This document shows positions 1-7,898 of a stretch of 17,769 bases of DNA, piece after piece. Position 1 is the first letter of the stretch. Each line of letters opens with the position of its first letter. The notes below the pieces were generated by a model, which was given only the letters and a program-made list of their open reading frames with translations, had not been told where the DNA came from and searched no databases. Made by a program: the position numbers and the translations under genes. The stretch comes from CAZEQJ01 sp964514385 (GTDB taxonomy: Bacteria > Bacteroidota > Bacteroidia > Cytophagales > Cyclobacteriaceae): the NCBI GenBank assembly GCA_964514385.1, contig CAZEQJ010000054.1, forward strand, positions 1-17,769, read 5' to 3'.

Positions 1-353
1 CCCAGAATACGCTCCTTGTATTTCCGTGGTGAAATAATCACCTCTTCCAGCGAATAGGTTTTATTAGGCAAGGTTAAATTATATTGATCCCTGTTAAGGA
101 ATTCTCCAATGATCACCTGTTTGGTTTCATACCCTATACATGAGACCTGTAGCGTATCGGTAGGGAGTGTTTTACTAAGGTCGAGCTCGTAATACCCTGC
201 TATGGAAGAAACCGTTCCTAGATTGCGGTTCAAAACGCCTATGTTGGCAAATGATACTGGTTTTCCATCAGAGCCGGTAAGCATGCCCTCAACCTTTTGT
301 GCCAATAATACTACCGGTGCAGATAGCAGAAATAATATGAAAAGATATCTCAT
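1..353 (-). CDS. Exported carboxypeptidase-regulatory-like domain protein (N-terminal part)
   Basis: The start codon is the ATG at 353-351 on the minus strand, and 117 codons are visible before the window edge. The protein opens with a signal peptide (MRYLFILFLLSAPVVLLA, likely cut before QK). A beta-sandwich of the CarboxypepD_reg-like type follows: 'VEGMLTGSDGKPVSFANIGVLNRNLGT', then 'GYYELDL', 'DTLQVSCIGYE' and 'YSLEEVIISPRKYKERIL'. In Bacteroidota this domain sits at the N-terminus of many exported or outer-membrane proteins, including TonB-dependent receptors and uncharacterised surface proteins. What follows here is outside the window, so the final function is open. The segment after the domain (EEVIISPRKYKER) resembles uncharacterised members rather than a classic SusC plug, but that is weak. 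It is divergent from the large secreted protein at 612. Confidence 0.8.
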   Translation of the reverse strand, partial: MRYLFILFLLSAPVVLLAQKVEGMLTGSDGKPVSFANIGVLNRNLGTVSSIAGYYELDLSKTLPTDTLQVSCIGYETKQVIIGEFLNRDQYNLTLPNKTYSLEEVIISPRKYKERIL

Positions 354-611
354 TAAATTGTGATGCTGATTTATTCTGAAAAGTTGCAAAACAAAACCAT
401 AATATAACCTAATGCTGTTGGGAGTACATATGTACCTTTTGCATTTGGTGCACGATAAGATCGAGCATATCAACAATTATTTTTCGCTTACAGTTGGATT
501 GATTTAATCCAAAGATCAATAAAACGGCTGAATTTTTATGTTTGTCGATTAGTATCAACCAATAGTCTAAATGATGTAATATATTTGCCGTTATTCCCGT
601 ATTTCCAATTG
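354..611. other. Divergent intergenic region
   Basis: These 258 bp separate two divergently transcribed exported proteins. No credible gene is present; short minus-strand open frames here have no family signal and one runs into the secreted-protein gene. The region is AT-rich and must carry promoters for both sides. It contains a perfect 12-bp palindrome GTACATATGTAC at 424-435, for which I can assign no role, and a candidate -7 element at 580-587. Confidence 0.6.
580..587 (+). promoter_or_regulatory. Candidate -7 promoter element (TATATTTG)
   Basis: TATATTTG matches the Bacteroidota -7 consensus TAnnTTTG and lies 24 bp before the chosen ATG at 612. A transcript would start near 593 with a short leader. 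No clear TTG -33 element is visible at the expected distance, so the call rests on one box. Confidence 0.3.
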
Positions 612-3600
612 ATGATAACAATAGTAAGGAATATACTATCCGTTGTATTATATCTTGGCCTCGCTATATCAGTATATGCCCAACCGGCAAATGATGATTT
701 CGCTAATGCTATAGATGCTTCAGCAATTGTAGATTCTGTATTGATATGTTCATCTGATGCAGTATTTACCACTGTTGGAGCAACTCCTGATGGAAATGCA
801 GGCAGTAATTGGAATAATGACGGTCCCGTAGCTAACGTATGGTTCAGTTTTGTTGCACAAACAGAACAAGTATATATTAAAATAGATATAGGTGGCTCTA
901 AGGGAAGCCAATCCAGAACACAGCTTGCGTTGTGGGAATCTGACGGGACGACTGAATTAGCCAGTGAGCGTTATCAATCCAATGATGAAGATGTTGACCT
1001 TGGGTATACTTCTCTAACAATAGGTAACACCTACTATTTTTCTGTTGATGTATTAAGCACATCATACGATGGTACCTTCACGCTATGTATGCGGGAAACC
1101 GTGGATTACGATTATTATGAAGGAGCAATTGACGTGACCTCGCTGATCAATGGCTGTAGTGCAGATGAGGCATATACCACATTAGGTGCGACACCAGATA
1201 GAAATGCAGGCAGCAACTGGAACACGGGAGGAAGTCCTGTGGCAAACCGCTGGTTTTATTTTGTTGCGCCCAGTGAGTTCATCAACATTACGGTAGACAT
1301 TAATGGATCGAAGGGAAATCAATCCAGAACACAGCTAGCCTTATGGGAGTCAGATGGATTGACGGAGGTGACCAGCCGGAGGTACCAGTCCAACGATGAG
1401 GATGTGGTGATCGGAGCAACCAACCTGACGCCAGGCGATACCTTTTACATATCGGTGGATGTGGTGAACCTTAATTATGACGGCACCTTCACCTTATGCC
1501 TGGAGGAAACTGTGGATTATGATTATTACGAAGGCGCTATTGAACTAGTAGATATCAATAATTATTGTTCAGCAGATGCTGCATTTACGACGCTGGGCGC
1601 TACGCCGGACAGGAATGCGGGCAGCAACTGGAACACGGGAGGAAGCCCTGTGGCAAATCGCTGGTTTTATTTTGTTGCGCCGAGTGAGTTCATCAACATT
1701 ACGGTAGACATTAATGGATCGAAGGGAAATCAATCCANNNNNNNNNNNNNNNNNNNNNNNNNNNNNNNNNNNNNNNNNNNNNNNNNNNNNNNNNNNNNNN
1801 NNNNNNNNNNNNNNNNNNNNNNNNNNNNNNNNNNNNNCGCCGGACAGGAATGCGGGCAGCAACTGGAACACGGGAGGAAGCCCTGTGGCAAACCGCTGGT
1901 TTTATTTTACAGCAACATCTTCACAAATAAGGATTACAGTAGATATTAATGGGTCTAAAGGGACTCAATCCCGGACACAGGTAGCGATCTGGGAGTCAGA
2001 TGGATTAACAGAGGTGGAAAGTAAAAGGTATCAATCAAATGAAGAGGACGTTACGATTGGCGCAGTGAATTTAACTCCCGGTCAGCGGTACTATATTTCG
2101 GTAGACGTAGTAAACTTAAGTTATGATGGCACTTTTACCTTGTGTGTGACTGATGAAGTAGATTATGACTTCTATGAGGGAGCGATTGAATTAACAAATC
2201 TTGATAATTATGTATCTGCCAATGCTGAATATACAACATTGGGAGCCACTCCGGACAGGAATGCGGGCAGTAACTGGAATACAGGAGGAAATCCTGTTGC
2301 AAACCGCTGGTTTAAGTTTACTGCTATCTCAGAGAATGTTACCATAAAAATTGATATTAATGGAAGTAAGGGGAATCAATCCCGAACACAACTGGCATTA
2401 TGGGAAGCGGATGGATTAACTGAAGTAAATTCCATTCGGTATGTTGGTAATAATGATGATGTGTTCCTTTCACAGGGCGGCCTGACGATTGGTAATGTAT
2501 ATTATATTAGTGTAGATGTCGTCAATCTAAGTTATGACGGCACTTTTACCCTGGAGGTTGATAATGTTGATCAGTCATATTTCGCCATTTCAGATGGTGA
2601 TTGGGATGATCCGAATACCTGGTCATTAGTAGGTTTTGGAGGAACGCCTGCTGCTGATTATCCACAAATAGGAGATATCGCTAATATTCGTGATTATGAT
2701 GTGACCTTCAATACAAGTGAAACAGTGGGTGGTATTAACATTGACAATGTATCCGATACGGGCTCATTAACCGTTTCATCCGCTACCTTGACAGTGCAGG
2801 GTGCAGTTAATATCACCAATACCGGTGTAAATTTCCCCCTTTACCTGACGATTAATAATGGCAGTGTATCGATTAATGATGATCTGACCATTCAGCGAGA
2901 TGGTGGAGCTGACTCTATAAAAATAGTATTGAATAATGGTGACCTGGACATCAACCGAAATTTCACCTGGGACATCAATGGTGGTACAAACGAAGAAAAT
3001 GTCCTGATCGCAAATAATGCATCTTCAATCACTATCGGAGAGAACTTTAACCTGAATAATAATACAGGTACAAAAATTTTGAATCAATTCAACAATACGT
3101 CTACACTTACGGTAGTAGAAGATATTGTGTATAATGTATCCAGTCAGGACCTGGCAGAAATCGAGTTTAATAATAGCACTAGTTTAAATGCCGGAGGAGA
3201 TTTTACCAGAGCTGGTGGATTTGGTATTCTGGATATGAATGATAACGCGATATTGAGACTAAATTCCACTACCAACCTGCAGATCTTCCCGCAAAATGCA
3301 GGTTCAGGCACCGACACATTTACTTTTGAAAATGTAGTGATCAACAATTCCCGAATCACATTCCCGCAGGTAACATTGGAAGGAGATGTTTCAATACCGG
3401 GTACAATTGTCCTTTCAGACGGACTGGTTGCGACTTCAACCTCTGCACTACTTACCATGGAGGCAGGTTCAGTGTTATCCGGTGGCAGCAACGCCAGTTT
3501 CATACAAGGGCCATTAAGGAAAATTGGTAATACGGATTTTGAGTTTCAGATTGGCGATGAAAATGTCTGGGCGCCGCTTGATATCGCTAATTTGACGGGA

Positions 3601-4488
3601 GATGCAGCAACAGAATTTACGGCTACGTATTTCTTTGAAGAGCCGACAAATAATACCGTATTGAGAACCTCTGACCCTAATGGTAATTTAAATAATGTGA
3701 GTTCAGTTGAATACTGGGATCTGACACCCGCAGGTACGGCATCCAATGCAGATGTAACCTTACACTGGAAAAATCAGGTACGAAGTGGGATAGATAATTA
3801 TGCAGATCTCGTGGTTGCTCATTATACGGGATCTGAATGGGAAAATTATGGTCAAAATTCGAGAGTATCGGCAGATCCGGGAAGTATTACCGTTACCAAT
3901 ATTCCCTCATTCAGCCCATTTACTTTTGGCTCTACTTCACCTGCCGTAAACCCACTTCCGGTAGAATTAGCATATTTTACTGCAACCACTGAGGTTGATG
4001 GTATTTTATTGAAATGGAAGACCCTGGCGGAGATTAATAACAGTCATTTTGAGATACAGAAATCACTTGATGGACAACATTTTAAGTCAATAGGAGAGGT
4101 AGAGGGGAACGGTACAATTAATTATGAACATTTCTACTCTTATTTTGATAAAGCTCCGGTTTCCGGATACCAGTACTACCGGTTAAAGCAAATGGATTAT
4201 GATGGTCAGTATGAGTACAGTCCAATCGTCATTGCACATTATGAAGGAGCGTCCTCTATTACATTTTATCCTAACCCTGTATCATCCGGTGGAACATTAG
4301 ATTTCAATAGTAACGACCTGAAAATAAAAGCAGTAGTCATGTATGATCAGAGTGGAAAGCTGATCCGATCGATTACTGCAGATGCAAATCAAATTCAGAT
4401 CAACCTTCCCAATTTACCAGAAGGATTATACTTTGTTGAAATCAACACAGAAGTTGGCTTTGTAAGGGAAAAGCTGATGGTTTTCTAA
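612..4488 (+). CDS. Large T9SS-secreted surface protein with tandem PPC-like repeats (interrupted by assembly gap)
   Basis: I chose the ATG at 612 because it gives a clean signal peptide (MITIVRNILSVVLYLGLAISVYA, cut before QP); an in-frame TTG at 585 would only add nine residues. Domains in order: at least five tandem repeats of about 137 residues (690-2571) resembling bacterial pre-peptidase C-terminal (PPC) beta-sandwiches, with recurring 'ATPDRNAGSNW', 'VANRWFYF', 'RTQLALWESDG' and 'YDGTFTL'; a 'GDWDDPNTWS' module and an asparagine-rich, beta-helix-like stretch (about 2580-3500); a beta segment (about 3950-4230, 'PVELAYFTATTEVDGILLKWKT'); and a T9SS sorting tail (about 4250-4485, 'FYPNPVSSGG' to 'GLYFVEINTEVGFVREKLMVF'). 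T9SS tails direct export across the outer membrane and often cell-surface anchoring. The 100-N run at 1738-1837 breaks the frame, which I attribute to a wrong gap length. With a 276-bp gap the protein would be 1350 residues. An adhesin or matrix role is inference; no catalytic motif is seen. Confidence 0.85.
690..2571 (+). repeat. Tandem 411-bp (137-codon) coding repeats, at least five copies
   Basis: The anchor codon of the 'PDRNAGSNW' motif (PDGNAGSNW in the first copy) occurs at 786, 1194, 1605, 1840 and 2251. Spacings are 408, 411, 235 (across the N gap) and 411 bp. Copy 1 (690-1103) is the most diverged. Copies 2 (1104-1514) and 3 (1515 to the gap) are nearly identical over about 1605-1737. 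Copy 4 (from within the gap to 2160) matches copy 3 with one difference over the first 70 or so bases and then diverges sharply. Copy 5 is 2161-2571. This patchwork suggests unequal crossing-over or gene conversion. Confidence 0.9.
1738..1837. other. Assembly gap of exactly 100 N inside the repeat array
   Basis: One hundred N is a conventional placeholder for a gap of unknown size. The reading frame before it (codons starting at positions divisible by 3) differs by one from the frame after it. If the 411-bp period holds between copies 3 and 4, the true gap is 276 bp, or 276 plus a multiple of 411, and either value restores the frame. Confidence 0.9.
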
Positions 4489-4750
4489 GCTACCATTTGT
4501 CTTTCAGCTTATCTTTCTTTCAAGGTGATTATGATGATGTGATTTCCTGAAATTTGGTTCCCAATCAATTCTACTGAACATTTTTCCCGGACGACTTTCG
4601 AACCAAATCCATTTAGTTTGTCTGGTTAAATTGGCATCTGAAGTCCGCCTTCAATCAAGCGGGATACAATCCGAATCTGATCATAAATCAAAAATGTTTT
4701 ACAGGTATCGGGTACAGTATTTATATTTAGCTATCCAAAACGCCAAATTT
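4489..4750 (+). other. Intergenic region upstream of the glycosidase
   Basis: There is no gene in these 262 bp; the in-frame TTG at 4633 only extends the next gene without improving its N-terminus. A 9-bp inverted repeat (ATTTGGTTC at 4552-4560, GAACCAAAT at 4600-4608) lies downstream of the surface-protein stop but has no T-run, so it is a weak terminator candidate. TATATTTA at 4722-4729 is one base from the TAnnTTTG -7 consensus and sits 21 bp before the glycosidase ATG. Confidence 0.4.
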
Positions 4751-6445
4751 ATGCGATTTCCATATTTTTTAGTTCTCCTGCTTTTGATCATATCATGCAC
4801 GCCACAGGAAGTGGAGATTCCGGACGATGCGATACGTATAAACGTGGATTACGACCAGCGCATAGCTCCGGTATCATACGCATGGGCTATGTTTGGCCAT
4901 GATGAGCCCAATTATACCTACATGGAGGACGGTAAAAAACTGCTCAATCAGCTGTCAGACTTAAGTCCGGTGCAGGTATATGTACGCACCCATAATCTGC
5001 TGACAACCGGAGACGGTGAAGCACGCCTGAAGTGGGGTTCTACAAATGCATATACAGAAGACGAAGGCGGAAACCCGGTGTATGACTGGACAGTAATCGA
5101 CAGCATTTTCGATACGTATGTTGAAAAAGGCGTAAGGCCGTTGGTGGAAATAGGCTTTATGCCGCAGGCACTTTCAACACAACCTGAGCCCTATGCTCAT
5201 CAATGGGAGCCTGGTGACCCGTATGACGATATTTACACGGGCTGGGCCTATCCTCCTGATGACTATGAGAAATGGGCAGAACTGATCTATCAATGGGTCA
5301 GGCATTCTATTGACCGGTACGGGCAGGAAGAAGTGGAAAAATGGTACTGGGAGCTATGGAATGAGCCCAATATTGGGTATTGGCAGGGCACCATGGAAGA
5401 ATATTTCAAGCTGTATGACTATACTGCTGCTGCGGTGAAGCGTGCATTACCTTCAGCCCTTATGGGAGGACCTCATACCACTGGCCCGGGATGGGACTAT
5501 GCAGAAGAGTACTTGCGAGCCTTTCTGGATCATTGCCTTTCCGGCACGAACCATGTTACAGGGGGCACCGGCACACCACTTGATTTCATCGCCTATCACG
5601 CCAAGGGCGCACCACAACTTACAGATGAGGGAAGGATCAGAATGAATATGGGGCAGCAACTCCACGATATTGCAACTGGCTTTCGGGTGATGGCAGATTA
5701 TCCGGCTTTAAAAGATACACCCATCATTTTGGGTGAGTCTGACCCGGAGGGCTGTGCGGCATGTCCTTCCAGCGTCTATCCTCAGTTTAATTATCGAAAC
5801 AATACAATTTACTCCAGTTACACGGCAGCTTCAATCCCGCGCACCATTGAGCTTGCCCGAAAATATGAGGTGAACCTGCGGGGTATAGTATCCTGGGCGT
5901 TCGAATTTGAAGATCAGCCCTGGTATAGCGGGTTCAGGGATCTGGCGACAAATGGTATTGAAAAGCCTGTGTTAAATGTATTCAGGATGCTGGGTAAAAT
6001 GACAGGAGATCAGGTGAAGGTATCAGGAGATCTTGCGTATACAGCGACAATCATTGAAAACGCCGGTGTGCGAGGTGCACGGGATATAAATGGATATGCG
6101 GCAATTGACAATCGTGATAACAAGGCTACCCTTATGATCTGGAATTATCATGATGATGATACGATCACAGCTCCTCAACATGTGGCCGTATTATTAAAGG
6201 GGCTACCCGAAGGGAAGGCAAAAATGAAACAATACCTGATCGATCAGGAGCATAGCAATTCATATACAACATGGAAGGCTATGGGATCACCTCAGCAACC
6301 AACACCAGAACAATATGAGGAGCTTGAGGAGGCCGGTAAGCTCAAAATGGTAAGTGAGCAAACCATCCGACTGCGCGAAAGTGAAACTGTATTTGTAACG
6401 GAGCTCGAAGGCCAGGCTGTTTCATTTTTTGAGATTATCTGGTAA
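4751..6445 (+). CDS. GH39-like glycoside hydrolase (beta-xylosidase-type) lipoprotein
   Basis: I start at the ATG at 4751 because it creates a lipoprotein signal peptide, MRFPYFLVLLLLIISC, with lipobox LIISC and the lipidated cysteine at residue 16. The mature protein (about 549 residues) is therefore probably anchored in the outer membrane or periplasm. The body reads as a clan GH-A (beta/alpha)8 barrel: 'YAWAMFGHDEPNYTY' near the N-terminus, 'WELWNEPN' with the likely acid/base Glu205, and 'ILGESDPEG' with the likely nucleophile Glu329. A C-terminal beta domain ('NGYAAIDNRDNKATLMIWNYHDDD') resembles that of GH39 beta-xylosidases. GH39 enzymes are retaining beta-xylosidases or related exo-glycosidases; the substrate here is not determined. 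A CxxC (GCAACPSS) follows the nucleophile and might form a disulfide. No SusC/SusD pair, transporter or other glycan enzyme is adjacent, so it is not in an obvious polysaccharide-utilisation locus. Confidence 0.85.
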   Translation: MRFPYFLVLLLLIISCTPQEVEIPDDAIRINVDYDQRIAPVSYAWAMFGHDEPNYTYMEDGKKLLNQLSDLSPVQVYVRTHNLLTTGDGEARLKWGSTNAYTEDEGGNPVYDWTVIDSIFDTYVEKGVRPLVEIGFMPQALSTQPEPYAHQWEPGDPYDDIYTGWAYPPDDYEKWAELIYQWVRHSIDRYGQEEVEKWYWELWNEPNIGYWQGTMEEYFKLYDYTAAAVKRALPSALMGGPHTTGPGWDYAEEYLRAFLDHCLSGTNHVTGGTGTPLDFIAYHAKGAPQLTDEGRIRMNMGQQLHDIATGFRVMADYPALKDTPIILGESDPEGCAACPSSVYPQFNYRNNTIYSSYTAASIPRTIELARKYEVNLRGIVSWAFEFEDQPWYSGFRDLATNGIEKPVLNVFRMLGKMTGDQVKVSGDLAYTATIIENAGVRGARDINGYAAIDNRDNKATLMIWNYHDDDTITAPQHVAVLLKGLPEGKAKMKQYLIDQEHSNSYTTWKAMGSPQQPTPEQYEELEEAGKLKMVSEQTIRLRESETVFVTELEGQAVSFFEIIW

Positions 6446-6458
6446 TGCATGTCCGTGA

Positions 6459-6830
6459 ACTACTCCCCATTATCAGACCACTTGCTGGTCATTCTTAATT
6501 GAATGTTCTTTTGTTTTCATTCTTAAGCTACTTTACTGGAGACATCAAAATCTGGCGGAGTATTTAGCCATAGTTGATTACATCAGTGGCGTGTATACGC
6601 TTATTGAATTAGTATTTATGCTCATCAGCATGTATTTTAATTTACATGCCAATCAGGTGCAGATGGCCATTCTTTTTATTATTGTATATACGCATACATT
6701 TTCATTTTTCAGGCGCTACCATGTTCTTCAGCTCATAAAATATGCTTTTTCATCGATATTTTCCGTAATATTATACATGGTATTAGCGTTTAGTACAGCT
6801 TATTTTATCGTTTCTACCTTCTTGGTTTAG
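6459..6830 (+). pseudogene. Start-less membrane-protein remnant, possibly DUF3667-like C-terminal half
   Basis: The frame is open from just after the stop at 6456-6458 to the TAG at 6828-6830 but contains no ATG, GTG or TTG until a GTG at 6591. Protein-like sequence clearly extends upstream of that GTG: 'FVFILKLLYWRHQNLAEYLAIVDYI', then hydrophobic segments 'LIELVFMLISMYF', 'MAILFIIVYTHTFSFF' and 'VILYMVLAFSTAYFIVSTFLV'. The 'NLAEYLAI...' pattern after a lone helix and the spacing of later helices recall the C-terminal half of DUF3667 membrane proteins (there usually 'NYAEHLVF'). That match is from memory and modest. The N-terminal half, including the zinc ribbon found in many relatives, is absent. 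I read it as a decayed gene; a short 79-residue protein from the GTG is the alternative. Confidence 0.45.
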
Positions 6831-6910
6831 CCCTTTTTATACATATTTTGATATGGAAATTTCTTAAATTCAATCTGTAATTCATTCTATCCTTTTTAAC
6901 TTTTCCTACT

Positions 6911-7438
6911 ATGGCACAAGACACGCATTATCAGGAGATTCCGGAGCATCCAGAAAAATTCACTTCCGGAGGTGTGATTTCCAGGATGATTGACGGGCTC
7001 GGTTTCCGTTATTACTGGGCCTCCAAAGACCTGACACAAAAGGACCTTCATTATAAAGCAACGGAGGGGTCCAGAACAATGTATGAGACGATGGAACATA
7101 TATACAGCATGTCACAGACGCTGGTCAGAATCATTGTGAAGGAATATGAAGTAGATGAAGATGAGCATATGGACTATCAGCTCCTACGGCATAAAACGCT
7201 ACACCATATTCAGCTTGCCAGTGCCACTATCCGTCATATGACCGACGAAGAGATCGCACAACTGGAGATTGTTTACGGGTACGGGAAAGAAGAGAGAAGA
7301 TATCCATTCTGGTATATGATCAACGGGCAGATATCTGATATGCTTTACCATACAGGCCAGATGCTTACTTTCCGTAGGTTGTCCGGAAAACCCATAGAAT
7401 CGGGTCTGAGTGTTTTTCTGGGCGGAAAAAGAAAATAA
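6911..7438 (+). CDS. DinB-fold protein
   Basis: This 175-residue protein starts at a clean ATG and has the pattern of the DinB/YfiT four-helix-bundle superfamily. An N-terminal helix ('ISRMIDGLGFRYYWAS') is followed by a helix with His63 ('YETMEHIYSMSQTLV') and a late helix 'NGQISDMLYHTGQMLTFRRLSG' containing His147. Canonical members place three histidines as a metal site. Here the position four residues before His147 is Asp143, so the site is altered or weakened. Members include thiol-transferases and many uncharacterised proteins; DinB itself is DNA-damage inducible but has no proven repair role. There is no signal peptide, so it is cytoplasmic. It stands alone between two degraded membrane genes, with no operon partner to suggest a substrate. 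Confidence 0.8.
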   Translation: MAQDTHYQEIPEHPEKFTSGGVISRMIDGLGFRYYWASKDLTQKDLHYKATEGSRTMYETMEHIYSMSQTLVRIIVKEYEVDEDEHMDYQLLRHKTLHHIQLASATIRHMTDEEIAQLEIVYGYGKEERRYPFWYMINGQISDMLYHTGQMLTFRRLSGKPIESGLSVFLGGKRK

Positions 7439-7459
7439 AGTGGATCATGATCGGATATT

Positions 7460-7489
7460 TTTGATCTTGAAAAAATAAAATTATTTTAG
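7460..7489 (+). promoter_or_regulatory. Candidate Bacteroidota promoter for the zinc-ribbon membrane genes
   Basis: TTTG at 7460-7463, an 18-bp spacer, and TATTTTAG at 7482-7489 fit the TTTG / TAnnTTTG pattern with one mismatch in the -7 box. Transcription would begin near 7496, 12 bp before the ATG at 7508. Confidence 0.35.
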
Positions 7490-7507
7490 AGCATATAAAC
7501 AACTATT

Positions 7508-7898
7508 ATGGATATGGAAGCAACCACTCAGCATATCAATTGCTCCAATTGTGCTACTTTGATGGAGCCGGGTACTTATTGTCATTAATTTGTTAATTGC
7601 CATTTTGACTATCGCTTCAGGAGGAGACGCCACCGTCTACCTTACCTATTTAATAACAGGGATTATTTTTGCAGGCTGTCTGATTTGGCTGAACAGAAAC
7701 GTCTTAATGGGAGTTCTTGCAGCTTTTGGCTTTTGGCTTGTACTTCAGGCCATCGCGATAATGATTACTCCCATGTCTTTATTTAGCGGCATTGTGTTTA
7801 AAATTATTATTGTTGCGATGTTTGTTAAAGGCATTACCTCAGCCAGAGACTATGTCGAATATAAGAACNNNNNNNNNNGAACAGGCTTAAAGAAATGA
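7508..7898 (+). pseudogene. Disrupted zinc-ribbon membrane protein
   Basis: An ATG at 7508 opens a zinc-ribbon start, MDMEATTQHINCSNCATLM followed by EPGTYCH, that stops at TAA 7586-7588 in the middle of the second cysteine knuckle. The sequence continues at once in another frame (open from 7563) as 'INLLIAILTIASGGDATVYLTYLI', 'AGCLIWLNRNVLMGVLAAFGFWLVLQAIAIMI' and 'IVFKIIIVAMFVKGITSARDYVEYKN', a typical small membrane domain with about three helices and a cytoplasmic tail. Fused N-terminal zinc ribbons on such proteins are common in Bacteroidota. A single-base shift would not restore the missing second CxxC and linker, so a deletion of some 20-30 codons with frame loss is more likely. Ten N at 7869-7878 near the 3' end add uncertainty. 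Alternatively the hydrophobic part is expressed alone from TTG 7590. Confidence 0.55.
7869..7878. other. Assembly gap of 10 N
   Basis: Ten undetermined bases lie near the end of the zinc-ribbon membrane gene, 20 bp before the CPBP protease start. Both the C-terminal frame of the upstream gene and its TGA at 7896-7898 depend on the true gap length. Confidence 0.9.

Noticed and set aside
424..435. Perfect palindrome GTACATATGTAC as an operator
   Set aside because: Single short palindrome in AT-rich intergenic DNA, with no second copy and no promoter box next to it.
409..772. Small minus-strand genes upstream of and overlapping the secreted protein
   Set aside because: No family features, no promoter, and one lies antisense to the signal peptide region of a clear gene.
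1714..1871. A true biological frameshift splitting the repeat protein into two genes
   Set aside because: The frame change coincides exactly with a 100-N placeholder, and the repeat period predicts a gap length that restores the frame.
690..2571. CRISPR-like or non-coding repeat array
   Set aside because: The 411-bp repeats are contiguous, whole-codon and protein-coding, with no spacers.
4552..4608. Inverted repeat ATTTGGTTC/GAACCAAAT as terminator of the surface-protein gene
   Set aside because: A 39-base loop and no T-run make an intrinsic terminator unlikely.
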